Shown piece after piece: positions 49,388 through 63,862 of a stretch of 64,000 nt of DNA (its first letter is position 1; every line of letters starts with the position of its first letter). A program made the translations under genes and the position numbers. The stretch is from assembly GCA_037178625.1 (NCBI GenBank), contig CM074127.1, forward strand, positions 1-64,000. The letters run 5' to 3'. The stretch is from Skeletonema tropicum (Eukaryota; Bacillariophyta; Thalassiosirophyceae; Thalassiosirales; Thalassiosiraceae). The notes under the pieces were generated by a model that was not told where the DNA came from, made no database searches, and saw only the letters and a list, made by a program, of their open reading frames with translations.

Positions 49388-51451
49388 CATCCAACGCTGC
49401 GCTGAAGAACGTTAAAGGAGGAGGAGTGTGATCCAGACAGTTGGCACATGGAAGATCCATAGTTAATTAACAGAGCTCGGCCCTCGCACAACACACTTCC
49501 TTTATCATCGATGTGTTCATGATTGGTTCATTGTGGCGAGCGGGGGTGATTGGTTGGAACGATAGTGTAGTAGCCATGGTGCGGTGTTAGTTGTGTGTTG
49601 ATGTTTTGGATCTTTTTGTGATGGTGCGACATCATCATTCACTCACCTTCTCAATCACTCACCAACACTCAACACCATCACAACCACAACGAACCATGCT
49701 AATAATGCTACTCGTACTCGTACCAACCAATCACCCACTCGCCAGCGTAGCGTGCCAACAATTCATTGATCTTACCTGATCTACGTTAAGTGTCTTCAGC
49801 GAAGCGTTTGATGAGTCCATACCAACCTTCTGCTCATCCAGTAAAGGAAGTGTCTTGTGTGAGGGCTGAGCGGTACGATAGCGAGGAACTCTATTGACTA
49901 TGGATCTTCGTCCGTACCAACTGTCTGGAACTCATCCTTCCTTAGCGGTCGCTTTTTGAGATCTTCGACCAATCAAGCTAGAATGAATCTCATCTGATCT
50001 ACAGCAGTGTCTTGCAAGGGCCTTGGCCGAGCAGTGATCATCATGGTATCGCCGATCTATACAGCAGAGTATTTTGGAATCTCGCACGTAACAATAATTA
50101 TTGTCATGGACGGTGCTGATCGTCTAGGAGTGTGTGATTATTGTATTAATTGATAGCGCTTGAGACGAGGATTCGAATGGTTGTGTCATTGTCATTGCTA
50201 TCTATCTACGGAGGCCGAGCTGTGTTTATATTGGATGGATTTGGATTGTCGATCTGGATCTGGGGCCCAGTATTCAGTATTCGGATTCTAGACCCCTCTC
50301 GAGTTGAGTCGATTGACAAAAGATCAATATTTGGCCTTGCAACTGCAACTAATCGATAGAGCGCTACGACAGCTTGCGAATACTGGTCGAATCGTATCAA
50401 TCCGATGGAATGGAGAGGACAAGAGTTATGGATGGATTACTATTACTGAATCTGAATGGTCGGTGAGCAAAGAGGGGGGATAGTGTTTACGTTTACTTTG
50501 GTTACTTAGTTATATTCATATTACATTATTACTTGAATGTCCATGTCCATCTACCATCATCTATCTCCTATCTCTCCAACCATACCATACCTCTCAATCT
50601 CAATATAATCCACCCACGTGTTGAGCATCCGACAAACAGCCCACCAAATGATGATCGGAATCCATCATGGATGATTCGCCTTCGAAAGCCGTCATTAAGC
50701 TTAGCTTTCCTCCTCCTCCTCCGTTGCTGTTGCCGCCACCACTTCCTCTTCCACCAATCCCCCGTCTCATTGTTGATGAATGCCTCTTGCGTTGATTCCG
50801 AAGTACAGATGCAGCATGACGAGCTGATATCCTGAGGTGGTTGTTTGTGTCTCCTCTCCGCTGACGGATTGTTTGTGGAGGGCGTAGAGTTCGAGACGGT
50901 CGCGGTTGGGTCATCATAATTCAATTTCAATTCAATTCTTCGTCAATATCTTGGCTTCTCCCCGTCCAATGAAGACGATGAGTGTCGTTTTGGAAAGCTC
51001 TCATCTAGCTCTATCGATCGTTGATATTACCATGGCCAAATATCGATCTGTTGCCATCCAATCGATCCGGTTAAAAACGGGGTAACAGTTAGAGCTCGGC
51101 CAAATCATCTGGCTTGACATAGATAATTCCACCAATAGAGTCCAAGTAATAATCCAATTTGACACATTGACCACCGCTGGAATCGTCTCCTCAAGCTCTA
51201 TCGATTAGTACCATAATCAGCATTACCACTGCCGCCGTCAAAATGTCAAGGCCCTCGCAAATACTGTGAAGGACGGAGGCGAAGATCCACACTAATAATC
51301 ACAGCTCGATCTCAAAAAGCGACCACTTTAATGCGGCGGGCTCCAGACAGTTGGCACCAGCGCATCCAATAATAAACAGTGCTCGGGCAGGGGCCCTCGC
51401 CAAACACACTCCCTTCAATGCAGTGCCGTCAATGATAGGTTGGCACGGACG
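49388..51451 (+). repeat. Monomer copy 22 (2064 bp)
   Basis: Short variant with gcgctacg. Two extra G in gcgggggtgatt (about 49543). Confidence 0.95.
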
Positions 51452-53514
51452 CATCCAACGCTGCGCTGAAGAACGTTAAAGGAGGAGGAGTGTGATCCAG
51501 ACAGTTGGCACATGGAAGATCCATAGTTAATTAACAGAGCTCGGCCCTCGCACAACACACTTCCTTTATCATCGATGTGTTCATGATTGGTTCATTGTGG
51601 CGAGCGGGTGATTGGTTGGAACGATAGTGTAGTAGCCATGGTGCGGTGTTAGTTGTGTGTTGATGTTTTGGATCTTTTTGTGATGGTGCGACATCATCAT
51701 TCACTCACCTTCTCAATCACTCACCAACACTCAACACCATCACAACCACAACGAACCATGCTAATAATGCTACTCGTACTCGTACCAACCAATCACCCAC
51801 TCGCCAGCGTAGCGTGCCAACAATTCATTGATCTTACCTGATCTACGTTAAGTGTCTTCAGCGAAGCGTTTGATGAGTCCATACCAACCTTCTGCTCATC
51901 CAGTAAAGGAAGTGTCTTGTGTGAGGGCTGAGCGGTACGATAGCGAGGAACTCTATTGACTATGGATCTTCGTCCGTACCAACTGTCTGGAACTCATCCT
52001 TCCTTAGCGGTCGCTTTTTGAGATCTTCGACCAATCAAGCTAGAATGAATCTCATCTGATCTACAGCAGTGTCTTGCAAGGGCCTTGGCCGAGCAGTGAT
52101 CATCATGGTATCGCCGATCTATACAGCAGAGTATTTTGGAATCTCGCACGTAACAATAATTATTGTCATGGACGGTGCTGATCGTCTAGGAGTGTGTGAT
52201 TATTGTATTAATTGATAGCGCTTGAGACGAGGATTCGAATGGTTGTGTCATTGTCATTGCTATCTATCTACGGAGGCCGAGCTGTGTTTATATTGGATGG
52301 ATTTGGATTGTCGATCTGGATCTGGGGCCCAGTATTCAGTATTCGGATTCTAGACCCCTCTCGAGTTGAGTCGATTGACAAAAGATCAATATTTGGCCTT
52401 GCAACTGCAACTAATCGATAGAGCGCTACGACAGCTTGCGAATACTGGTCGAATCGTATCAATCCGATGGAATGGAGAGGACAAGAGTTATGGATGGATT
52501 ACTATTACTGAATCTGAATGGTCGGTGAGCAAAGAGGGGGGATAGTGTTTACGTTTACTTTGGTTACTTAGTTATATTCATATTACATTATTACTTGAAT
52601 GTCCATGTCCATCTACCATCATCTATCTCCTATCTCTCCAACCATACCATACCTCTCAATCTCAATATAATCCACCCACGTGTTGAGCATCCGACAAACA
52701 GCCCACCAAATGATGATCGGAATCCATCATGGATGATTCGCCTTCGAAAGCCGTCATTAAGCTTAGCTTTCCTCCTCCTCCTCCGTTGCTGTTGCCGCCA
52801 CCACTTCCTCTTCCACCAATCCCCCGTCTCATTGTTGATGAATGCCTCTTGCGTTGATTCCGAAGTACAGATGCAGCATGACGAGCTGATATCCTGAGGT
52901 GGTTGTTTGTGTCTCCTCTCCGCTGACGGATTGTTTGTGGAGGGCGTAGAGTTCGAGACGGTCGCGGTTGGGTCATCATAATTCAATTTCAATTCAATTC
53001 TTCGTCAATATCTTGGCTTCTCCCCGTCCAATGAAGACGATGAGTGTCGTTTTGGAAAGCTCTCATCTAGCTCTATCGATCGTTGATATTACCATGGCCA
53101 AATATCGATCTGTTGCCATCCAATCGATCCGGTTAAAAACGGGGGTAACAGTTAGAGCTCGGCCAAATCATCTGGCTTGACATAGATAATTCCACCAATA
53201 GAGTCCAAGTAATAATCCAATTTGACACATTGACCACCGCTGGAATCGTCTCCTCAAGCTCTATCGATTAGTACCATAATCAGCATTACCACTGCCGCCG
53301 TCAAAATGTCAAGGCCCTCGCAAATACTGTGAAGGACGGAGGCGAAGATCCACACTAATAATCACAGCTCGATCTCAAAAAGCGACCACTTTAATGCGGC
53401 GGGCTCCAGACAGTTGGCACCAGCGCATCCAATAATAAACAGTGCTCGGGCAGGGGCCCTCGCCAAACACACTCCCTTCAATGCAGTGCCGTCAATGATA
53501 GGTTGGCACGGACG
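51452..53514 (+). repeat. Monomer copy 23 (2063 bp)
   Basis: Short variant with gcgctacg. One extra G in acgggggtaac (about 53143). Confidence 0.95.
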
Positions 53515-55581
53515 CATCCAACGCTGCGCTGAAGAACGTTAAAGGAGGAGGAGTGTGATCCAGACAGTTGGCACATGGAAGATCCATAGTTAATTAACAG
53601 AGCTCGGCCCTCGCACAACACACTTCCTTTATCATCGATGTGTTCATGATTGGTTCATTGTGGCGAGCGGGTGATTGGTTGGAACGATAGTGTAGTAGCC
53701 ATGGTGCGGTGTTAGTTGTGTGTTGATGTTTTGGATCTTTTTGTGATGGTGCGACATCATCATTCACTCACCTTCTCAATCACTCACCAACACTCAACAC
53801 CATCACAACCACAACGAACCATGCTAATAATGCTACTCGTACTCGTACCAACCAATCACCCACTCGCCAGCGTAGCGTGCCAACAATTCATTGATCTTAC
53901 CTGATCTACGTTAAGTGTCTTCAGCGAAGCGTTTGATGAGTCCATACCAACCTTCTGCTCATCCAGTAAAGGAAGTGTCTTGTGTGAGGGCTGAGCGGTA
54001 CGATAGCGAGGAACTCTATTGACTATGGATCTTCGTCCGTACCAACTGTCTGGAACTCATCCTTCCTTAGCGGTCGCTTTTTGAGATCTTCGACCAATCA
54101 AGCTAGAATGAATCTCATCTGATCTACAGCAGTGTCTTGCAAGGGCCTTGGCCGAGCAGTGATCATCATGGTATCGCCGATCTATACAGCAGAGTATTTT
54201 GGAATCTCGCACGTAACAATAATTATTGTCATGGACGGTGCTGATCGTCTAGGAGTGTGTGATTATTGTATTAATTGATAGCGCTTGAGACGAGGATTCG
54301 AATGGTTGTGTCATTGTCATTGCTATCTATCTACGGAGGCCGAGCTGTGTTTATATTGGATGGATTTGGATTGTCGATCTGGATCTGGGGCCCAGTATTC
54401 AGTATTCGGATTCTAGACCCCTCTCGAGTTGAGTCGATTGACAAAAGATCAATATTTGGCCTTGCAACTGCAACTAATCGATAGAGCGCAACGACAGCTT
54501 GCGAATACTGGTCGAATCGTATCAATCCGATGGAATGGAGAGGACAAGAGTTATGGATGGATTACTATTACTGAATCTGAATGGTCGGTGAGCAAAGAGG
54601 GGGGATAGTGTTTACGTTTACTTTGGTTACTTAGTTATATTCATATTACATTATTACTTGAATGTCCATGTCCATCTACCATCATCTATCTCCTATCTCT
54701 CCAACCATACCATACCTCTCAATCTCAATATAATCCACCCACGTGTTGAGCATCCGACAAACAGCCCACCAAATGATGATCGGAATCCATCATGGATGAT
54801 TCGCCTTCGAAAGCCGTCATTAAGCTTAGCTTTCCTCCTCCTCCTCCGTTGCTGTTGCCGCCACCACTTCCTCTTCCACCAATCCCCCGTCTCATTGTTG
54901 ATGAATGCCTCTTGCGTTGATTCCGAAGTACAGATGCAGCAATGACGAGCTTGATATCCTGAGGTGGTTGTTTGTGTCTCCTCTCCGCTGACGGATTGTT
55001 TGTGGAGGGCGTAGAGTTCGAGACGGTCGCGGTTGGGTCATCATAATTCAATTTCAATTCAATTCTTCGTCAATATCTTGGCTTCTCCCCGTCCAATGAA
55101 GACGATGAGTGTCGTTTTGGAAAGCTCTCATCTAGCTCTATCGATCGTTGATATTACCATGGCCAAATATCGATCTGTTGCCATCCAATCGATCCGGTTT
55201 AAAAAACGGGGTAACAGTTAGAGCTCGGCCAAATCATCTGGCTTGACATAGATAATTCCACCAATAGAGTCCAAGTAATAATCCAATTTGACACATTGAA
55301 CCACCGCTGGAATCGTCTCCTCAAGCTCTATCGATTAGTACCATAATCAGCATTACCACTGCCGCCGTCAAAATGTCAAGGCCCTCGCAAATACTGTGAA
55401 GGACGGAGGCGAAGATCCACACTAATAATCACAGCTCGATCTCAAAAAGCGACCACTTTAATGCGGCGGGCTCCAGACAGTTGGCACCAGCGCATCCAAT
55501 AATAAACAGTGCTCGGGCAGGGGCCCTCGCCAAACACACTCCCTTCAATGCAGTGCCGTCAATGATAGGTTGGCACGGACG
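53515..55581 (+). repeat. Monomer copy 24 (2067 bp)
   Basis: Mosaic: the short variant tattcggattctag followed by the gcgcaacg form that normally goes with the long variant. Small insertions in cagcaatgacgagcttg, cggtttaaaaaacgg and cattgaacc bring it back to 2067 bp. The core small ORFs are disrupted. Confidence 0.95.
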
Positions 55582-57654
55582 CATCCAACGCTGCGCTGAA
55601 GAACGTTAAAGGAGGAGGAGTGTGATCCAGACAGTTGGCACATGGAAGATCCATAGTTAATTAACAGAGCTCGGCCCTCGCACAACACACTTCCTTTATC
55701 ATCGATGTGTTCATGATTGGTTCATTGTGGCGAGCGGGTGATTGGTTGGAACGATAGTGTAGTAGCCATGGTGCGGTGTTAGTTGTGTGTTTGATGTTTT
55801 GGATCTTTTTGTGATGGTGCGACATCATCATTCACTCACCTTCTCAATCACTCACCAACACTCAACACCATCACAACCACAACGAACCATGCTAATAATG
55901 CTACTCGTACTCGTACCAACCAATCACCCACTCGCCAGCGTAGCGTGCCAACAATTCATTGATCTTACCTGATCTACGTTAAGTGTCTTCAGCGAAGCGT
56001 TTGATGAGTCCCATACCAACCTTCTGCTCATCCAGTAAAGGAAGTGTCTTGTGTGAGGGCTGAGCGGTACGATAGCGAGGAACTCTATTGACTATGGATC
56101 TTCGTCCGTACCAAACTGTCTGGAACTCATCATTCCTTAGCGGTCGCTTTTTGAGATCTTCGACCAATCAAGCTAGAATGAATCTCATCTGATCTACAGC
56201 AGTGTCCTTGCAAGGGCCTTGGCCGAGCAGTGATCATCATGGTATCGCCGATCTATACAGCAGAGTATTTTGGAATCTCGCACGTAACAATAATTATTGT
56301 CATGGACGGTGCTGATCGTCTAGGAGTGTGTGATTATTGTATTAATTGATAGCGCTTGAGACGAGGATTCGAAATGGTTGTGTCATTGTCATTGCTATCT
56401 ATCTACGGAGGCCGAGCTGTGTTTATATTGGATGGATTTGGATTGTCGATCTGGATCTGGGGCCCCAGTATTCAGTATTGTTCGGATTGTAGACCCCTCT
56501 CGAGTTGAGTCGATTGACAAAAGATCAATATTTGGCCTTGCAACTGCAACTAATCGATAGAGCGCTACGACAGCTTGCGAATACTGGTCGAATCGTATCA
56601 ATCCGATGGAATGGAGAGGACAAGAGTTTTATGGATGGATTACTATTACTGAATCTGAATGGTCGGTGAGCAAAGAGGGGGGATAGTGTTTACGTTTACT
56701 TTGGTTACTTAGTTATATTCATATTACATTATTACTTGAATGTCCATGTCCATCTACCATCATCTATCTCCTATCTCTCCAACCATACCATACCTCTCAA
56801 TCTCAATATAATCCACCCACGTGTTGAGCATCCGACAAACAGCCCACCAAATGATGATCGGAATCCATCATGGATGATTCGCCTTCGAAAGCCGTCATTA
56901 AGCTTAGCTTTCCTCCTCCTCCTCCGTTGCTGTTGCCGCCACCACTTCCTCTTCCACCAATCCCCCGTCTTCATTGTGATGAATGCCTCTTGCGTTGATT
57001 CCCGAAGTACAGATGCAGCATGACGAGCTGATATCCTGAGGTGGTTGTTTGTGTCTCCTCTCCGCTGACGGATTGTTTGTGGAGGGCGTAGAGTTCGAGA
57101 CGGTCGCGGTTGGGTCATCATAATTCAATTTCAATTCAATTCTTCGTCAATATCTTGGCTTCTCCCCGTCCAATGAAGACGATGAGTGTCGTTTTGGAAA
57201 GCTCTCATCTAGCTCTATCGATCGTTGATATTACCATGGCCAAATATCGATCTGTTGCCATCCAATCGATCCGGTTAAAAACGGGGTAACAGTTAGAGCT
57301 CGGCCAAATCATCTGGCTTGACATAGATAATTCCACCAATAGAGTCCAAGTAATAATCCAATTTGACACATTGACCACCGCTGGAATCGTCTCCTCAAGC
57401 TCTATCGATTAGTACCATAATCAGCATTACCACTGCCGCCGTCAAAATGTCAAGGCCCTCGCAAATACTGTGAAGGACGGAGGCGAAGATCCACACTAAT
57501 AATCACAGCTCGATCTCAAAAGCGACCACTTTAATGCGGCGGGCTCCAGACAGTTGGCACCAGCGCATCCAATAATAAACAGTGCTCGGGCAGGGGCCCT
57601 CGCCAAACACACTCCCTTCAATGCAGTGCCGTCAATGATAGGTTGGCACGGACG
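55582..57654 (+). repeat. Monomer copy 25 (2073 bp)
   Basis: Net +6 from many small indels: gtgtttgatg, agtcccatac, accaaactg, gtgtccttg, cgaaatgg, ggggccccag, tattgttcgg, gagttttatgg, gtcttcattgtgatg, attcccgaag and ctcaaaagcg, plus the substitution atcattcc. It carries gcgctacg. Confidence 0.95.
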
Positions 57655-59728
57655 CATCCAACGCTGCGCTGAAGAACGTTAAAGGAGGAGGAGTGTGATC
57701 CAGACAGTTGGCACATGGAAGATCCATAGTTAATTAACAGAGCTCGGCCCTCGCACAACACACCCTTCCTTTATCATCGATGTGTTTCATGATTGGTTCA
57801 TTGTGGCGAGCGGGTGATTGGTTGGAACGATAGTGTAGTAGCCATGGTGCGGTGTTAGTTGTGTGTTGATGTTTTTTGGATCTTTTTGTGATGGTGCGAC
57901 ATCATCATTCACTCACCTTCTCAATCACTCACCAACACTCAACACCATCACAACCACAACGAACCATGCTAATAATGCTACTCGTACTCGTACCAACCAA
58001 TCACCCACTCGCCAGCGTAGCGTGCCAACAATTCATTGATCTTACCTGATCTACGTTAAGTTGTCTTCAGCGAAGCGTTTGATGAGTCCATACCAACCTT
58101 CTGCTCATCCAGTAAAGGAAGTGTCTTGTGTGAGGGCTGAGCGGTACGATAGCGAGGAACTCTATGACTATGGATCTTCGTCCGTACCAACTGTCTGGAA
58201 CTCATCCTTCCTTAGCGGTCGCTTTTTGAGATCTTCGACCAATCAAGCTAGAATGAATCTCATCTGATCTACAGCAGTGTCTTGCAAGGGCCTTGGCCGA
58301 GCAGTGATCATCATGGTATCGCCGATCTATACAGCAGAGTATTTTGGAATCTCGCACGTAACAATAATTATTGTCATGGACGGTGCTGATCGTCTAGGAG
58401 TGTGTGATTATTGTATTAATTGATAGCGCTTGAGACGAGGATTCGAATGGTTGTGTCATTGTCATTGCTATCTATCTACGGAGGCCGAGCTGTGTTTATA
58501 TTGGATGGATTTGGATTGTCGATCTGGATCTGGGGCCCAGTATTCAGTATTGTAGTTCGGATTGGTAGACCCCTCTCGAGTTGAGTCGATTGACAAAAGA
58601 TCAATATTTGGCCTTGCAACTGCAACTAATCGATAGAGCGCAACGACAGCTTGCGAATACTGGTCGAATCGTATCAATCCGATGGAATGGAGAGGACAAG
58701 AGTTATGGATGGATTACTATTACTGAATCTGAATGGTCGGTGAGCAAAGAGGGGGGATAGTGTTTACGTTTACTTTGGTTACTTAGTTATATTCATATTA
58801 CATTATTACTTGAATGTCCATGTCCATCTACCATCATCTATCTCCTATCTCTCCAACCATACCATACCTCTCAATCTCAATATAATCCACCCACGTGTTG
58901 AGCATCCGACAAACAGCCCACCAAATGATGATCGGAATCCATCATGGATGATTCGCCTTCGAAAGCCGTCATTAAGCTTAGCTTTCCTCCTCCTCCTCCG
59001 TTGCTGTTGCCGCCACCACTTCCTCTTCCACCAATCCCCCGTCTCATTGTTGATGAATGCCTCTTGCGTTGATTCCGAAGTACAGATGCAGCATGACGAG
59101 CTGATATCCTGAGGTGGTTGTTTGTGTCTCCTCTCCGCTGACGGATTGTTTGTGGAGGGCGTAGAGTTCGAGACGGTCGCGGTTGGGTCATCATAATTCA
59201 ATTTCAATTCAATTCTTCGTCAATATCTTGGCTTCTCCCCGTCCAATGAAGACGATGAGTGTCGTTTTGGAAAGCTCTCATCTAGCTCTATCGATCGTTG
59301 ATATTACCATGGCCAAATATCGATCTGTTGCCATCCAATCGATCCGGTTAAAAACGGGGTAACAGTTAGAGCTCGGCCAAATCATCTGGCTTGACATAGA
59401 TAATTCCACCAATAGAGTCCAAGTAATAATCCAATTTGACACATTGACCACCGCTGGAATCGTCTCCTCAAGCTCTATCGATTAGTACCATAATCAGCAT
59501 TACCACTGCCGCCGTCAAAATGTCAAGGCCCTCGCAAATACTGTGAAGGACGGAGGCGAAGATCCACACTAATAATCACAGCTCGATCTCAAAAAGCGAC
59601 CACTTTAATGCGGCGGGCTCCAGACAGTTGGCACCAGCGCATCCAATAATAAACAGTGCTCGGGCAGGGGCCCTCGCCAAACACACTCCCTTCAATGCAG
59701 TGCCGTCAATGATAGGTTGGCACGGACG
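57655..59728 (+). repeat. Monomer copy 26 (2074 bp)
   Basis: Net +7: cacacccttcc, gtgtttcatg, gttttttgg, aagttgtctt, ctctatgact (one T lost), gtagttcgg and attggtag. It carries gcgcaacg. Confidence 0.95.
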
Positions 59729-61795
59729 CATCCAACGCTGCGCTGAAGAACGTTAAAGGAGGAGGAGTGTGATCCAGACAGTTGGCACATGGAAGATCCA
59801 TAGTTAATTAACAGAGCTCGGCCCTCGCACAACACACTTCCTTTATCATCGATGTGTTCATGATTGGTTCATTGTGGCGAGCGGGTGATTGGTTGGAACG
59901 ATAGTGTAGTAGCCATGGTGCGGTGTTAGTTGTGTGTTGATGTTTTGGATCTTTTTGTGATGGTGCGACATCATCATTCACTCACCTTCTCAATCACTCA
60001 CCAACACTCAACACCATCACAACCACAACGAACCATGCTAATAATGCTACTCGTACTCGTACCAACCAATCACCCACTCGCCAGCGTAGCGTGCCAACAA
60101 TTCATTGATCTTACCTGATCTACGTTAAGTGTCTTCAGCGAAGCGTTTGATGAGTCCATACCAACCTTCTGCTCATCCAGTAAAGGAAGTGTCTTGTGTG
60201 AGGGCTGAGCGGTACGATAGCGAGGAACTCTATTGACTATGGATCTTCGTCCGTACCAACTGTCTGGAACTCATCCTTCCTTAGCGGTCGCTTTTTGAGA
60301 TCTTCGACCAATCAAGCTAGAATGAATCTCATCTGATCTACAGCAGTGTCTTGCAAGGGCCTTGGCCGAGCAGTGATCATCATGGTATCGCCGATCTATA
60401 CAGCAGAGTATTTTGGAATCTCGCACGTAACAATAATTATTGTCATGGACGGTGCTGATCGTCTAGGAGTGTGTGATTATTGTATTAATTGATAGCGCTT
60501 GAGACGAGGATTCGAATGGTTGTGTCATTGTCATTGCTATCTATCTACGGAGGCCGAGCTGTGTTTATATTGGATGGATTTGGATTGTCGATCTGGATCT
60601 GGGGCCCAGTATTCAGTATTGTAGTCGGATTGTAGACCCCTCTCGAGTTGAGTCGATTGACAAAAGATCAATATTTGGCCTTGCAACTGCAACTAATCGA
60701 TAGAGCGCAACGACAGCTTGCGAATACTGGTCGAATCGTATCAATCCGATGGAATGGAGAGGACAAGAGTTATGGATGGATTACTATTACTGAATCTGAA
60801 TGGTCGGTGAGCAAAGAGGGGGGATAGTGTTTACGTTTACTTTGGTTACTTAGTTATATTCATATTACATTATTACTTGAATGTCCATGTCCATCTACCA
60901 TCATCTATCTCCTATCTCTCCAACCATACCATACCTCTCAATCTCAATATAATCCACCCACGTGTTGAGCATCCGACAAACAGCCCACCAAATGATGATC
61001 GGAATCCATCATGGATGATTCGCCTTCGAAAGCCGTCATTAAGCTTAGCTTTCCTCCTCCTCCTCCGTTGCTGTTGCCGCCACCACTTCCTCTTCCACCA
61101 ATCCCCCGTCTCATTGTTGATGAATGCCTCTTGCGTTGATTCCGAAGTACAGATGCAGCATGACGAGCTGATATCCTGAGGTGGTTGTTTGTGTCTCCTC
61201 TCCGCTGACGGATTGTTTGTGGAGGGCGTAGAGTTCGAGACGGTCGCGGTTGGGTCATCATAATTCAATTTCAATTCAATTCTTCGTCAATATCTTGGCT
61301 TCTCCCCGTCCAATGAAGACGATGAGTGTCGTTTTGGAAAGCTCTCATCTAGCTCTATCGATCGTTGATATTACCATGGCCAAATATCGATCTGTTGCCA
61401 TCCAATCGATCCGGTTAAAAACGGGGTAACAGTTAGAGCTCGGCCAAATCATCTGGCTTGACATAGATAATTCCACCAATAGAGTCCAAGTAATAATCCA
61501 ATTTGACACATTGACCACCGCTGGAATCGTCTCCTCAAGCTCTATCGATTAGTACCATAATCAGCATTACCACTGCCGCCGTCAAAATGTCAAGGCCCTC
61601 GCAAATACTGTGAAGGACGGAGGCGAAGATCCACACTAATAATCACAGCTCGATCTCAAAAAGCGACCACTTTAATGCGGCGGGCTCCAGACAGTTGGCA
61701 CCAGCGCATCCAATAATAAACAGTGCTCGGGCAGGGGCCCTCGCCAAACACACTCCCTTCAATGCAGTGCCGTCAATGATAGGTTGGCACGGACG
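59729..61795 (+). repeat. Monomer copy 27 (2067 bp)
   Basis: Consensus-type; no differences from copy 8 noticed. Confidence 0.96.
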
Positions 61796-63862
61796 CATCC
61801 AACGCTGCGCTGAAGAACGTTAAAGGAGGAGGAGTGTGATCCAGACAGTTGGCACATGGAAGATCCATAGTTAATTAACAGAGCTCGGCCCTCGCACAAC
61901 ACACTTCCTTTATCATCGATGTGTTCATGATTGGTTCATTGTGGCGAGCGGGTGATTGGTTGGAACGATAGTGTAGTAGCCATGGTGCGGTGTTAGTTGT
62001 GTGTTGATGTTTTGGATCTTTTTGTGATGGTGCGACATCATCATTCACTCACCTTCTCAATCACTCACCAACACTCAACACCATCACAACCACAACGAAC
62101 CATGCTAATAATGCTACTCGTACTCGTACCAACCAATCACCCACTCGCCAGCGTAGCGTGCCAACAATTCATTGATCTTACCTGATCTACGTTAAGTGTC
62201 TTCAGCGAAGCGTTTGATGAGTCCATACCAACCTTCTGCTCATCCAGTAAAGGAAGTGTCTTGTGTGAGGGCTGAGCGGTACGATAGCGAGGAACTCTAT
62301 TGACTATGGATCTTCGTCCGTACCAACTGTCTGGAACTCATCCTTCCTTAGCGGTCGCTTTTTGAGATCTTCGACCAATCAAGCTAGAATGAATCTCATC
62401 TGATCTACAGCAGTGTCTTGCAAGGGCCTTGGCCGAGCAGTGATCATCATGGTATCGCCGATCTATACAGCAGAGTATTTTGGAATCTCGCACGTAACAA
62501 TAATTATTGTCATGGACGGTGCTGATCGTCTAGGAGTGTGTGATTATTGTATTAATTGATAGCGCTTGAGACGAGGATTCGAATGGTTGTGTCATTGTCA
62601 TTGCTATCTATCTACGGAGGCCGAGCTGTGTTTATATTGGATGGATTTGGATTGTCGATCTGGATCTGGGGCCCAGTATTCAGTATTGTAGTCGGATTGT
62701 AGACCCCTCTCGAGTTGAGTCGATTGACAAAAGATCAATATTTGGCCTTGCAACTGCAACTAATCGATAGAGCGCTACGACAGCTTGCGAATACTGGTCG
62801 AATCGTATCAATCCGATGGAATGGAGAGGACAAGAGTTATGGATGGATTACTATTACTGAATCTGAATGGTCGGTGAGCAAAGAGGGGGGATAGTGTTTA
62901 CGTTTACTTTGGTTACTTAGTTATATTCATATTACATTATTACTTGAATGTCCATGTCCATCTACCATCATCTATCTCCTATCTCTCCAACCATACCATA
63001 CCTCTCAATCTCAATATAATCCACCCACGTGTTGAGCATCCGACAAACAGCCCACCAAATGATGATCGGAATCCATCATGGATGATTCGCCTTCGAAAGC
63101 CGTCATTAAGCTTAGCTTTCCTCCTCCTCCTCCGTTGCTGTTGCCGCCACCACTTCCTCTTCCACCAATCCCCCGTCTCATTGTTGATGAATGCCTCTTG
63201 CGTTGATTCCGAAGTACAGATGCAGCATGACGAGCTGATATCCTGAGGTGGTTGTTTGTGTCTCCTCTCCGCTGACGGATTGTTTGTGGAGGGCGTAGAG
63301 TTCGAGACGGTCGCGGTTGGGTCATCATAATTCAATTTCAATTCAATTCTTCGTCAATATCTTGGCTTCTCCCCGTCCAATGAAGACGATGAGTGTCGTT
63401 TTGGAAAGCTCTCATCTAGCTCTATCGATCGTTGATATTACCATGGCCAAATATCGATCTGTTGCCATCCAATCGATCCGGTTAAAAACGGGGTAACAGT
63501 TAGAGCTCGGCCAAATCATCTGGCTTGACATAGATAATTCCACCAATAGAGTCCAAGTAATAATCCAATTTGACACATTGACCACCGCTGGAATCGTCTC
63601 CTCAAGCTCTATCGATTAGTACCATAATCAGCATTACCACTGCCGCCGTCAAAATGTCAAGGCCCTCGCAAATACTGTGAAGGACGGAGGCGAAGATCCA
63701 CACTAATAATCACAGCTCGATCTCAAAAAGCGACCACTTTAATGCGGCGGGCTCCAGACAGTTGGCACCAGCGCATCCAATAATAAACAGTGCTCGGGCA
63801 GGGGCCCTCGCCAAACACACTCCCTTCAATGCAGTGCCGTCAATGATAGGTTGGCACGGACG
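61796..63862 (+). repeat. Monomer copy 28 (2067 bp)
   Basis: Consensus apart from gcgctacg near 62775 (A to T), combined with the long 888-904 variant as in copy 15. Confidence 0.96.
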
